Positions 15,890 to 23,695 of a stretch of 30,391 bases of DNA are shown here, one piece after another. Position 1 is the first letter of the stretch. Every line of letters starts with the position of its first letter. Position numbers and translations under genes: made by a program. Source of the DNA: a virus; IMG/VR virus record IMGVR_UViG_3300023179_000359, positions 1-30,391 of that record. The stretch is one strand, 5' to 3'. Below the pieces are notes generated by a model that ran no database searches, was not told where the DNA came from, and saw only the letters and a program-made list of their open reading frames with translations.

Positions 15890-16316
15890 ACAAATTACTT
15901 GCTCAGGTGCAATTATATGTGCCAAAGAAACAAGACGAGTTCTACTACTACAAAAAACTTCGGGAAAACATAAAGGCACTTGGGGACTAGTAGGAGGAAC
16001 TCATAAAAGTGATGAAAATAAATTACAAGGTCTACATAGAGAGATAGAAGAAGAAATTTCTTTCATTCCAGATTTAACAAAAATTATTCCGTTAGAAAAA
16101 TTTGTAAGTAATGATAGTTTGTTTAATTTTTCTACTTATTTTTGTGTAGTTCAAAATGAATTTATTCCTATATTAAGTCAAGAACATTCAGCATGGGGTT
16201 GGTTTGATTTAAATAGTTTACCTAAACCTTTACATAGAGCTTTAGAACTAAGTTTAAAAAATAAAATTATTCAGACTAAGATTTCGACCATTATAGAAAT
16301 TATAGATGCTTTGTGA
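15858..16316 (+). CDS. Nudix hydrolase
   Basis: I start this 152-residue protein at ATG 15858 (MTEETGVYN), which has GAAGGGGA just upstream, rather than at an upstream TTG. The Nudix box reads G-THKSD-E-x7-REIEEEI-S-F, matching GX5EX7REUXEEXGU except that the late Gly is Ser. The residues that bind the metal and pyrophosphate (REIEEE) are present, preceded by the usual GTWGLVGG strand. Nudix enzymes cleave nucleoside diphosphates linked to another group. The substrate here (dNTP, ADP-ribose, NAD-type or capped RNA) cannot be read from the sequence. It overlaps the gp15-like gene by 32 bases, so it is expressed with structural proteins. Confidence 0.85.
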   Translation: MTEETGVYNSKQITCSGAIICAKETRRVLLLQKTSGKHKGTWGLVGGTHKSDENKLQGLHREIEEEISFIPDLTKIIPLEKFVSNDSLFNFSTYFCVVQNEFIPILSQEHSAWGWFDLNSLPKPLHRALELSLKNKIIQTKISTIIEIIDAL

Positions 16317-16325
16317 GAATTTAAA

Positions 16326-16607
16326 ATGAGTTTATCAATAGAAAAAAGTGATGTATTTCAAAAAGAATATTCTTCTTGGAACATGAAATTAGAAAAAATA
16401 CAAAATGAATCGATTAAAAAAGAATTAACAGGACTGCTCAACAGTCTAGTAAAAACAGTCAGACTATTAGATACCTGTCACAATGATCTAGGAACTGCTA
16501 ATCGTATTAGTGCAAATGCCTTAGAATTTAGACAGTCTATATACGAATTAAGAACTAATATTCATAAGAAATTTCAAGAGGTTGAAGCAGTAGAAGGTCC
16601 ATTATAA
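16326..16607 (+). CDS. Small helical, coiled-coil-like hypothetical protein
   Basis: This 93-residue protein of unknown family is predicted almost entirely helical from its heptad-like spacing (WNMKLEKIQNESIKKELTGL, LVKTVRLLDTC, FRQSIYELRTNIHKKF). It follows the Nudix gene by nine bases with no clear ribosome binding site. It converges with the halogenase gene, their 3' ends overlapping by 34 bases. It ends the plus-strand island. The consistent reading frame and codon use resemble its neighbours, so I take it as real. Confidence 0.55.
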   Translation: MSLSIEKSDVFQKEYSSWNMKLEKIQNESIKKELTGLLNSLVKTVRLLDTCHNDLGTANRISANALEFRQSIYELRTNIHKKFQEVEAVEGPL

Positions 16608-18079
16608 ATCATTTCTAAATACTGATAATGATTAGGAAAACAGTCAATTTCCATATTAGTCCTAACTTTTAACATTTCTTTTTGAATATTATAATAATCT
16701 ATATCAGTTATATTTCTTTTTTCATTTAGATATTGCCCACAGGCATTTATTACTTGAAACCATTGCCCACTATGAAACATAGTGAAATTATATTCTTTAA
16801 ATAATTCTTCTGGAGGGGTTGGTATAAAATTCCTAAGTATTTCTTTGATAAATTCGGGCATAGGAACATCGTCAAAATATTTCCAAAAATCTGTATCTTT
16901 TTTCGAATTAGTTTTATAATGAATATGTATAAAAGCCAATATCTCTCTGAATAAATCACTGTATAAATCGTTTATACTATCTTTTAGAGCATCACAAAAC
17001 TCTAAATTAAAACTCTTTAGGTATGAAACCAACATTTCTAAAGATTTAGTAGTAAATGTAATGCCAGTAGCTTCTAACGGTTCGACGAACCCTCCGCTTA
17101 GACCAACAGCTATGACATTTTTATAACAAATTTGCTCTTTATAACCGGTTTTCATATCTAAATGAATTACATCCGTAGTATAATCGTTAACACTTTGTCT
17201 AAACTCTAATTCAGCTTGATCCTTAGTAATGAAGCTTGAACTATATACATAGCCATTTCCAATTCTTCCAAAGGTAGGAATAGTCCATTTCCATCCGCTA
17301 TTCATCGCTGTTGACTTAGTGTAAGGATGACATTCATTATAAGGATTCTTGTAGTTTGTAGGCATAGCTATAGCTTTGTCGCATGGCAATAAACTATCAA
17401 TCTTTAAATGTTTTATTCCTAAGTATTTTTCTAATAATAATGATTTAAATCCGGTACAGTCGAGATATAAATCAGACTTTACTGTTTGAGTTTCTAAAAT
17501 AATCCCATCGATTCCCTGATGTGTCACTTTTACATCAACTATTTCTCCATCAATGTAATTAATCTTATCTTTAACTTTATCTTGTAAAGATTTAACAATT
17601 TTTATAGCATTGAAATGAACAGCTTCTGAAGATTGAACTTTTGAACCAACTACAAAATCTAAATCCTTTGAAAATTTAGGACTTTTATTAGCCTTAGCTA
17701 ATCTATAGGCGGGTAGCCAATCATAATACTCATTAGGATTTATACCTACCCAATAATTATGTACTAGCCTGCTTGGAGATACTATGTGTGTCAAAGTACT
17801 ATCGTTGTCGACAAAAAAAGAATCTTTTTGCCATCCTATAAATTCTACTCCTAGTTTGTAAGTGGCATCACTACTTTTCATCCAATCTTCAGGATTTAGG
17901 CCGCAATTCCTTAAGAAAGTAGTGGTGTAAGGTTGAGTTCCTTCTCCTACACCAATTGTTCCAATTTTAGTGCTTTCTATCAAAGTAACATTTAAGCTGG
18001 GTAGATTATGATTAATATAACAAGCAGCAAGCCAACCACTGGTTCCACCGCCAACTATACAGACAGATTGAACCCTCAT
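16574..18079 (-). CDS. Flavin-dependent tryptophan-halogenase-family enzyme (copy 1)
   Basis: This 501-residue protein (PrnA/RebH about 530) has the FAD-binding VGGGTSGW at residues 9-16 and GVGEGTQP at 43-50. The lysine matching PrnA Lys79 is K75 in DATYKLGVEF. The family motif WxWxIP is W263/W265 in SGWKWTIP. FVEPLEATG at 331-339 places E336 at the PrnA Glu346 position, with the Thr-Gly of the halide site kept. Such enzymes use FADH2, oxygen and halide to form a HOX equivalent that halogenates indole or phenol rings. Cyanophage relatives exist, and one (VirX1) has been shown to be an active halogenase. The substrate is unknown. No dedicated flavin reductase is visible, so a host one would be needed. 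It is the last gene of the fibre-adhesin operon. Confidence 0.9.
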   Translation of the reverse strand: MRVQSVCIVGGGTSGWLAACYINHNLPSLNVTLIESTKIGTIGVGEGTQPYTTTFLRNCGLNPEDWMKSSDATYKLGVEFIGWQKDSFFVDNDSTLTHIVSPSRLVHNYWVGINPNEYYDWLPAYRLAKANKSPKFSKDLDFVVGSKVQSSEAVHFNAIKIVKSLQDKVKDKINYIDGEIVDVKVTHQGIDGIILETQTVKSDLYLDCTGFKSLLLEKYLGIKHLKIDSLLPCDKAIAMPTNYKNPYNECHPYTKSTAMNSGWKWTIPTFGRIGNGYVYSSSFITKDQAELEFRQSVNDYTTDVIHLDMKTGYKEQICYKNVIAVGLSGGFVEPLEATGITFTTKSLEMLVSYLKSFNLEFCDALKDSINDLYSDLFREILAFIHIHYKTNSKKDTDFWKYFDDVPMPEFIKEILRNFIPTPPEELFKEYNFTMFHSGQWFQVINACGQYLNEKRNITDIDYYNIQKEMLKVRTNMEIDCFPNHYQYLEMIYNGPSTASTS

Positions 18080-18080
18080 T

Positions 18081-18740
18081 TTAATTAAAACTTGTTGTGC
18101 CAGCAGTGCCTACACCGTAATTAAATTTTTCATCACCGTGATAATCAACATTAAAAGTTTGTCGTAATCCTGGACCTTGTGGATATACTCCATGTAGCAT
18201 AAAACTTGGAAAAATTATAAGCATTCCTTCATGAGGAGTAATATGCATTACCCTAGTCCCAGGAATAGATATTTCACTATAACTTCCTCCATCCATGATA
18301 AAATACACTGATCCGGTTGTATAAGGAGGATCGTTATCATTTTTTTTAGGAACAGCAGTGTAAGTTATAGTGCTAATAGACCCCGGACCATGCTCGTGTA
18401 CAGTATGCCAGCTACCTTGTTCTCCTTTTACTGTCCAGGCACTCTTAGCATAGAGTCTGTTCCAACTAAATGGCATTATACCGTGATGAATTAATTCTTT
18501 TTGTACAACCATTGCATACTTTTCTTTTATGGTGTCCCACTGTTGAGGATACGTATGATCATTACTTGGCATCCAAGTCGGTGGTATAATGTAATGTTGT
18601 TTAGAATTTATTCCTTTAGCACTGGTAAATTCTGCATAATTTTGTTTGTCAACATCTTCTAGCATTTCTTTTATATCAGAAATATTGTCTATCTGTGTTA
18701 TAATTAACCAGTTTTTTCCTTGGCGAAAAATTTGTGTCAT
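18081..18740 (-). CDS. 2-oxoglutarate/Fe(II) oxygenase-like protein
   Basis: This 219-residue protein has the double-stranded beta-helix pattern of the 2OG-Fe(II) oxygenase superfamily, close to the putative-oxygenase group common in marine phages. SWHTVHEHGPGSIS (H112, H115, H117 as possible iron ligands) is followed by strands ISTITYTAVP and GSVYFIMDGG. Then comes PHEGMLIIFPSFMLHGVYP with distal H183 and R193 as the likely 2OG-binding arginine. Such enzymes hydroxylate proteins or small molecules. The start overlaps the end of halogenase copy 2 (ATGA at 18737-18740), and halogenase copy 1 begins one base after its stop. It is therefore sandwiched between the two halogenases, suggesting a shared substrate or pathway. 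Confidence 0.75.
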   Translation of the reverse strand: MTQIFRQGKNWLIITQIDNISDIKEMLEDVDKQNYAEFTSAKGINSKQHYIIPPTWMPSNDHTYPQQWDTIKEKYAMVVQKELIHHGIMPFSWNRLYAKSAWTVKGEQGSWHTVHEHGPGSISTITYTAVPKKNDNDPPYTTGSVYFIMDGGSYSEISIPGTRVMHITPHEGMLIIFPSFMLHGVYPQGPGLRQTFNVDYHGDEKFNYGVGTAGTTSFN

Positions 18741-20227
18741 ACAGTCTCCGGATTATCCATCAGCCATTGTAATGCTTGTCTATGACTAAATGCCTTGCCT
18801 TTAGAAATTCTTAGTTCTATATCTTGTAGCATATTTTTGTAGTTTATACCTATAGAGTCTTGGACATGCTTAGGTTGTCTTAGTAACTCTTTCATTGCAA
18901 TTTCCTTACTGATAAGTCCTAGACCATGTAAAACAACTATATAGTTAGATTCTTTAAACATCACTGTTCGACTAGGAAACTCACTTACACTAGGAAATTT
19001 ATTTTTCCATATCTCAAGTTTTTCTTCTAAAGATGGAAATTTAGGCAAATTTTTTACACTTTTCCAAAAATCAGTATCTTCACGAGGAGTCATATAGTGA
19101 AGTTGAACAAATTCTACGATATTTTCTAGCAGTTCGTCGGATAATTTATTAAAAGTTCTTTGAGCATAGTCTATTGTAGAACCTGGTATATAAGATGAAA
19201 TAGCAGTTGAAAAATAATATGCTTGTTGAATACTAGATCCAATACTACTTGCTTCTAATGGTTCAATAAAACTACAACTCAGACCTATTGCACAGCAATT
19301 TTTTACCCAGGATTTTTCTAAACATCCCGCATCAAATTTAATTTTTTTAGCTATTTCAACTTTTTGACCATATAATTTCTCTACTTCTAATTGCGCTTGA
19401 TCAAAATCCATAAATGAATCTTGAAATACATATCCATTGCCGAATCTTTCTTGAGTGGGAATTCTCCATAACCATCCGCTATCCATGGCTTTTGATAATG
19501 TCCAACTAGGAATGTCATCTTTCTTTTCAGTTGGAAAAGCTATCGCACTATTCATTGGCAAATATTTGTTGTAGCTTCTCCAAGGAACACCCATTGCTTT
19601 ATGTAATAATAATCTATGAAATCCTGTGCTATCAATATAAAATTGATATTTTAATTTATTACCTTCTTGATCAATAAGATAGTCAACAGCTCCTGTTTCA
19701 TCTAATTTAACTTGTTCTATTTCAGCACGAATAACTCCAATATCTCTTTCTTGACAAATAGTATGCAAATAATTATTAAGTTTAAAAGTATTAAAATGAA
19801 ACTGGTTTACTCCCCAGAACGGTTCAAGATGAAGGTTTTGTTCTATATAAGGCATGACAAGACTTTTCGGACCTAGTCCTTCGCTTATTGGATATACATA
19901 CATTATTTTACTGTGTGTTTGTGTTTCCACATTCATATTACCTGAAACATTATGTATATAATTTGTTCCATCTCCGAGCCAATTTGAAAAATTAATTCCG
20001 TATTTAAATGTACAATCTGTATGGGTAATTAATTCTGACATACTGATACGGCAATCACCTGTAAAATTTGCCCAATGTTCTGTGCTACCTTCACCTACAC
20101 CTACAATACCAATTTTTTCAGATTCGATTAAATCGATTTTTAAATTAGGATGAGTTTTCCTAAGAATTAAGGCGGTGACTAAACCTGCTGTTCCACCGCC
20201 TACAATAGCGATATTATCTAATAGCAT
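18737..20227 (-). CDS. Flavin-dependent tryptophan-halogenase-family enzyme (copy 2)
   Basis: This 496-residue protein starts at ATG 20227 (MLLDNIAIVGGG), which has CGGAG seven bases upstream. A longer in-frame ORF to 20311 would run through the previous gene. Motifs are VGGGTAGL at 9-16, GVGEGSTE, the catalytic-type lysine K75 in DCTFKYGINF, WxWxIP at W252/W254 in SGWLWRIP, and IEPLEASS with E325 at the PrnA Glu346 position. The halide-site Thr-Gly of copy 1 is replaced here by Ser-Ser. The downstream helix (IGSSIQQAYYF) also differs, so the two copies are diverged rather than recent duplicates. It overlaps the methyltransferase-like gene by 14 bases and the oxygenase by four. Confidence 0.88.
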   Translation of the reverse strand: MLLDNIAIVGGGTAGLVTALILRKTHPNLKIDLIESEKIGIVGVGEGSTEHWANFTGDCRISMSELITHTDCTFKYGINFSNWLGDGTNYIHNVSGNMNVETQTHSKIMYVYPISEGLGPKSLVMPYIEQNLHLEPFWGVNQFHFNTFKLNNYLHTICQERDIGVIRAEIEQVKLDETGAVDYLIDQEGNKLKYQFYIDSTGFHRLLLHKAMGVPWRSYNKYLPMNSAIAFPTEKKDDIPSWTLSKAMDSGWLWRIPTQERFGNGYVFQDSFMDFDQAQLEVEKLYGQKVEIAKKIKFDAGCLEKSWVKNCCAIGLSCSFIEPLEASSIGSSIQQAYYFSTAISSYIPGSTIDYAQRTFNKLSDELLENIVEFVQLHYMTPREDTDFWKSVKNLPKFPSLEEKLEIWKNKFPSVSEFPSRTVMFKESNYIVVLHGLGLISKEIAMKELLRQPKHVQDSIGINYKNMLQDIELRISKGKAFSHRQALQWLMDNPETV

Positions 20228-20699
20228 TTGGGTTCTCCGAAAGATCTGATGGCCGTGGGTTATGAGGAATTTTACAAGTGTGCAAAGTTGATTCTGCCAT
20301 AAAAATTTCATTTACTAAATCAAAGTGTCTCTGTAAAGTAAATGCTAGTCCTATAGTTTTCCAATGCTGTTTCCAGGCAGGATCGGTATTTGGCATTAAG
20401 TCATATTTGTATTCATATATACAAACAGTTTCGGATAAGTTTTTAATTTTTTCTATGAAACTAGCTGGTTGTTCTATTATTTCAAGGCCTGCCGACACAA
20501 CAATAGTATCAAATCCACTAATCTTTTCTAGATCAAAATCGGAATTAAAGTCTATTTTAACATCCGATTTATCTTCGATTCCTGCTGTCTTATAATTGGT
20601 AAAATTATTATATTTGTCTAACCGTTCTTCATTAAATGCGACATGAAGTATAGTTTGATCTGAGCTTAAAAGTTTTGATAAAACTTCAATGTGATTCAT
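20214..20699 (-). CDS. Rossmann-fold, methyltransferase-like protein (tentative)
   Basis: This is a 161-residue protein. The C-terminal half has the shape of a class I methyltransferase: SGFDTIVVSAGLEIIEQP, a helix, ETVCIYEYKYDLMP, and DPAWKQHWKTIGLAFTLQRHF, ending MAESTLHTC. The N-terminal half is short and lacks an obvious Gly-rich SAM-binding loop (LHVAFNEERLDKY at that position), so catalytic ability is doubtful. AAGGAT precedes ATG 20699. It follows the adhesin array by 54 bases and overlaps the start of halogenase copy 2, making it the first gene of the modification cassette. It could be a degenerate methyltransferase, a substrate-binding partner or something unrelated. Confidence 0.5.
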   Translation of the reverse strand: MNHIEVLSKLLSSDQTILHVAFNEERLDKYNNFTNYKTAGIEDKSDVKIDFNSDFDLEKISGFDTIVVSAGLEIIEQPASFIEKIKNLSETVCIYEYKYDLMPNTDPAWKQHWKTIGLAFTLQRHFDLVNEIFMAESTLHTCKIPHNPRPSDLSENPNAIR

Positions 20700-20753
20700 C
20701 TATAATCCTTTCTAATATATAGCAAGAACTATAGATGAAGTTGCTAGAAGTGA

Positions 20754-21266
20754 TTATACAGGAACATATTCTTCAATTATCATCTGACCTGGGCAGTCAT
20801 AAGCATTACCGCCGCCGTCCCAGTATTGAGTATGCCATAAATGAGCATTATGACTTCCTTCATTATAACTACGACATTTAAACCCTATTCTTCCATATGC
20901 TTCTGCTCCCCAACTAGGAACATCATATTGTATTGTATTAGTATTCTCTACGTGATGACCGCCTCGTGTAAACCGTCCAATTTCAACTTCGTCAAGATAA
21001 AAAATATAGTGCATGATCATATGTTGTCCCGCGCCGTACTGACGAGTGAATATGTTATAGCTAGCTCTTATCCGTGTATCACCTCGAATTGGTCTATAAT
21101 CCATGTAAGCGCCAGGAACCCAATAATAGGCATTATTTCCTCTCCACCATCCGCTACGATGTATATAATTCGTTCTCTGAACTATTCGTCTTTTAAAATG
21201 ATCTGCTGTTATACTAAATGTATTGCCTTCATTAGTAAGTGTATCAACTTGTAAAATGCCGGTCAT
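20754..21266 (-). CDS. Family-A Trp/Tyr-rich adhesin-like protein, copy 1
   Basis: This 170-residue member of the six-copy family starts at ATG 21266 (MTGILQVDTL), which forms ATGA with the upstream stop. Family marks are RRIVQR, GNNAYYWVPGAY, DVPSWG, GRIGF and QYWDGGGNAY, ending IIEEYVPV. It is one of the more diverged copies. The GG-WNP motif is changed to SGWWRGNN, and the middle segment carries IFYLDEVEIGRF rather than the usual HWxFYAN. The N-terminal M-T-x-L-x-V-x-T-L start is shared with short tail-fibre/receptor-binding proteins of marine T4-like phages. Its location at the end of the fibre operon supports a virion adhesin; no enzymatic motif is seen. Confidence 0.65.
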   Translation of the reverse strand: MTGILQVDTLTNEGNTFSITADHFKRRIVQRTNYIHRSGWWRGNNAYYWVPGAYMDYRPIRGDTRIRASYNIFTRQYGAGQHMIMHYIFYLDEVEIGRFTRGGHHVENTNTIQYDVPSWGAEAYGRIGFKCRSYNEGSHNAHLWHTQYWDGGGNAYDCPGQMIIEEYVPV

Positions 21267-21772
21267 GCTGCTGTCCACTCCTCTACGCTAACCCAACTAG
21301 GAACACCTCTAGTACTATCTGCTCCGTCTATAAATCGTCTTGCATTGTAATGAATGCTGTGATTACTGTCGGTATATTGTCTAGTAGTATAGCCCATTGC
21401 GCCTGTTTTACCGGCACCCCAACTTGGCACTTCCCATCGCCGTATAGACCCTTGTTCATTATGATCATTACTTACACTATGCCTTGCAAATTCTAGACCG
21501 TTGGCATAAAATATCCAGTGGCTTATACTATGGGCGGCACCCCTATGTCCCAACGGACACATCCATGTATAAATGAGATAACTGTTACTGTATAAAGGAG
21601 TAATGCTTAACCAACTTCCTGGAACTTCATAGTAATTGTTACCCGGATTCCAAGCACCACCTTTAAACCAACGAGTAGTTCTTTGTATAAGTCGTCTATT
21701 AAAGTTTTTTGTACTAAGATTTACTGAATTTGCAGTATTTCTAACAGTATTAACTATTAAAGTTCCGGTCAT
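21263..21772 (-). CDS. Family-A Trp/Tyr-rich adhesin-like protein, copy 2
   Basis: This is a 169-residue paralog. GGAWNPGNNYYEVPG and HSISHWIFYANGLEFARHS match the family closely. The C-terminal YWDGGG is degraded to RFIDGADS, and the protein ends VSVEEWTAA. It begins one base after the stop of the 21774-22103 gene and overlaps copy 1 by four bases. This is the most unusual C-terminal half of the set, so its binding surface may have changed. Function is inferred only from position and similarity to its neighbours. Confidence 0.65.
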   Translation of the reverse strand: MTGTLIVNTVRNTANSVNLSTKNFNRRLIQRTTRWFKGGAWNPGNNYYEVPGSWLSITPLYSNSYLIYTWMCPLGHRGAAHSISHWIFYANGLEFARHSVSNDHNEQGSIRRWEVPSWGAGKTGAMGYTTRQYTDSNHSIHYNARRFIDGADSTRGVPSWVSVEEWTAA

Positions 21773-21773
21773 A

Positions 21774-22103
21774 TTAGGGCTTTGGGTAATCTTGTTTTAT
21801 CTGTTCTCGTCTAGCCTGCAATTCATTGGCCATCTCTGGGCGATTTTCTACTACTTTTTCCCATAGAGCAACAATCATATCATCTCTGCTGGGGTACCTA
21901 CCAGGCATACTACGAGCTTCGGCAACTTTTCTCAATGCTACCTGATCTTTAATAGTTTCCCATTTTGCTGTGAGTTCTTCGACAGAAGGTTTAGGTTCAA
22001 CTTCCATCCATGTAATATCGTCATACCTTGGACCTCTTACTCCATATTGACGGCCGGCATAGAATTTATGCATAACTTCACCGAAATCAACTTCATCAGT
22101 CAT
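21774..22103 (-). CDS. Putative tail-fibre assembly chaperone-like protein (short)
   Basis: This 109-residue acidic protein has an internal coiled-coil-like helix (VEELTAKWETIKDQVALRKV). The segment RYPSRDDMIVALWEKVVENRP resembles the YPS-x-x-(E/D)QLDALW element found in small proteins encoded next to phage tail fibres. AAGGAG precedes ATG 22103. It interrupts the family-A array between copies 2 and 3. A chaperone or accessory role for fibre folding is inferred from the motif and place. Confidence 0.5.
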   Translation of the reverse strand: MTDEVDFGEVMHKFYAGRQYGVRGPRYDDITWMEVEPKPSVEELTAKWETIKDQVALRKVAEARSMPGRYPSRDDMIVALWEKVVENRPEMANELQARREQIKQDYPKP

Positions 22104-22125
22104 TCTATTCTCCTTATTCCTTTAT

Positions 22126-22683
22126 TTACCTTGCTGTAATTGTTTGTCTTGTAGCATCGCCTACTGCTGTTGGTTCTCCTGCTCCTAGGTACTCTTCTAC
22201 TATTAGTTGTCCACGAGAATTTTGAGCACTACGACCACCACCGTCCCAATAATATGTAGTATATAACCTAACTTCATGGTTATCATTTGAATATGATCTT
22301 ACTTGATAACCTATACGGCCGGCACTGGTTCCCCAACTAGGAACATCCCATTGAATAATATTACCATCTTCTATATGAACACCCGATTGACTATGCCAAT
22401 AATACAAAATATTATTAACGAAAAACCTCCAGTGACTGATACCATGACTAGCGACTACCCATGCATGGGGCACTCTCCACATGAAATGAATTCTAGATTC
22501 TGCGCTTCTTGGAGTAAAATCTACAAATCCTCCTGGAACCCAGGTACTGGTATTATCCGGGTTCCATTCACCACCGGTATAAGTATTTTCATATCTTTGT
22601 ATAACGCGAGCTGTTAATTCTTCCAAAGGCACAACTATGGTACCTAATCTGTTAGAAATAGCATTTAGTCTAAGTGTACCCAT
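22126..22683 (-). CDS. Family-A Trp/Tyr-rich adhesin-like protein, copy 3
   Basis: This is a 185-residue paralog with nine Trp by eye. Conserved elements in order are RVIQRYENTYTGGEWNPDN, TWVPGGFVDFTP, SESRI-type SAESRIHF, HGISHWRFFVNN, WDVPSWGTSAGRIGYQVRSY, NDNHEVRLYTTYYWDGGG and LIVEEYLG. It has a 15-20 residue C-terminal tail (GEPTAVGDATRQ...) that the other copies lack. It starts at ATG 22683 in a TAATG overlap with copy 4. It shares long, nearly identical DNA blocks with copy 4. Confidence 0.7.
   Translation of the reverse strand: MGTLRLNAISNRLGTIVVPLEELTARVIQRYENTYTGGEWNPDNTSTWVPGGFVDFTPRSAESRIHFMWRVPHAWVVASHGISHWRFFVNNILYYWHSQSGVHIEDGNIIQWDVPSWGTSAGRIGYQVRSYSNDNHEVRLYTTYYWDGGGRSAQNSRGQLIVEEYLGAGEPTAVGDATRQTITAR
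22214..22289. repeat. Near-identical 76-bp DNA block, copy in adhesin 3
   Basis: This block matches 22717-22792 with a single mismatch, an offset of 503 bases. It encodes the NDNHEVRLYTT / YWDGGGRSAQNSRG part of copies 3 and 4. A second identical 27-bp block at the same offset lies at 22444-22470 and 22947-22973, with more diverged sequence in between. Confidence 0.9.
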
Positions 22684-23186
22684 TAGTAAAGTAACTCCTC
22701 AATTATCATGTGTCCCCGAGAATTTTGAGCACTACGACCACCACCGTCCCAATGATATGTAGTATATAACCTAACTTCATGGTTATCATTTGCATGTGAT
22801 CTGTGCTGAAGACCAATGCGACCAGAGCTTGTGCCCCAACTAGGAACTTCAAACTGATAGGTTTTACCGTTTTCAATATGAGTTCCGCTTTCACTCCAGT
22901 TATAGTATAAAATATTATTAGCATAAAAATACCAATTACTAATAGCATGACTAGCGACTACCCATGCATGGGGAATTCTACAAGTGAATTTTATTCTGCT
23001 GTCTGCTCGTCGAGGAGTCATATCATAAAAGGCACCTGGTATCCATGTATATGTATTATCAGGATTCCATTCTCCCCCAGTATATTGTGCTTGATAACAT
23101 TGTATCACTCTTTGTTTAAGTTCTCGTGCAGGAATATTCACTGTGCCTGCTACATCTCGTAATGTTTCAACTGTTAAGGTTCCCAT
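22683..23186 (-). CDS. Family-A Trp/Tyr-rich adhesin-like protein, copy 4
   Basis: This 167-residue paralog starts at ATG 23186 (MGTLTVETLRD), which overlaps the stop of copy 5 in TAATG. The longer in-frame start at 23231 lies inside copy 5 and is rejected. Marks are RVIQCYQAQYTGGEWNPDN, YTWIPGAFYDMTP, HAISNWYFYANN, VPSWGTSSGRIGLQHRS, YHWDGGGRSAQNSRG and MIIEELLY. It is closest to copy 3, with which it shares almost identical DNA in the 3' part, while the regions facing the loops differ. Confidence 0.7.
   Translation of the reverse strand: MGTLTVETLRDVAGTVNIPARELKQRVIQCYQAQYTGGEWNPDNTYTWIPGAFYDMTPRRADSRIKFTCRIPHAWVVASHAISNWYFYANNILYYNWSESGTHIENGKTYQFEVPSWGTSSGRIGLQHRSHANDNHEVRLYTTYHWDGGGRSAQNSRGHMIIEELLY
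22717..22792. repeat. Near-identical 76-bp DNA block, copy in adhesin 4
   Basis: This is the partner of 22214-22289, with one mismatch. Such a match is far stronger than the protein-level family similarity requires and points to recent duplication or gene conversion. Confidence 0.9.
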
Positions 23187-23695
23187 TATACACCTACCAA
23201 ATATTCTTCTATTACGAGCTGTCCAATACATACCTGGGCGCTGGCGCCGCCGTCCCAGTATTGAGTCGTATATACTCTTACTTCATGATTATCATCTGCA
23301 TAGGATCTGTTCTGATAGCCTATACGACCAGTACTAGTTCCCCAACTGGTAAAATCCCAAATATAGGTACTCATATCTTCGAGATGATTTCCGCTAATAC
23401 TATGCCTACCAATTTCCACACTGTTAGCATAAAATACCCAATGACTTATTCCAAGAGCGTTGCCACTATTTCGCGAATATGGAATATGGCAATAAGTTCT
23501 AATTCTACTACTGGCACTAGCCGGAGTATAATCAAAAAACATTCCAGGGATCCATTGGTAAGTGGTTGTTGGATTCCATTGTCCGCCATTATAAGTTTGA
23601 CGATAACTTTTGATTACTCTATGACTCAATTCAGTTAAAGGAATCTGAGTTCTAGTTTCATCGACTGTTAAATTATCTACTATTATAGTACTCAT
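23186..23695 (-). CDS. Family-A Trp/Tyr-rich adhesin-like protein, copy 5
   Basis: This is a 169-residue paralog. Marks are RVIKSYRQTYNGGQWNPTT, YQWIPGMFFDYTPASASS, LGISHWVFYANSVEIGRHS, GTSTGRIGYQNRSYADDN and YTTQYWDGGASAQVC, ending VIEEYLVGV. ATG 23695 overlaps the stop of copy 6 (ATGA). It shares a 53-base DNA block, one mismatch, with copy 6 over the GMFFDYTPASASSRIRT region. Otherwise it resembles copies 3 and 4 at the C-terminus, so it is a mosaic of the family. Confidence 0.7.
   Translation of the reverse strand: MSTIIVDNLTVDETRTQIPLTELSHRVIKSYRQTYNGGQWNPTTTYQWIPGMFFDYTPASASSRIRTYCHIPYSRNSGNALGISHWVFYANSVEIGRHSISGNHLEDMSTYIWDFTSWGTSTGRIGYQNRSYADDNHEVRVYTTQYWDGGASAQVCIGQLVIEEYLVGV
23496..23548. 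repeat. 53-bp DNA block shared with adhesin copy 6
   Basis: This block matches 23993-24045 with one mismatch, an offset of 497 bases. It encodes PGMFFDYTPASASSRIRT in copies 5 and 6. Confidence 0.85.

Noticed and set aside
20700-20753. Sigma70 promoter before the methyltransferase-like gene
   Set aside because: A TATATT -10-like stretch exists, but no acceptable -35 lies at 16-18 bases, so it is not supported.
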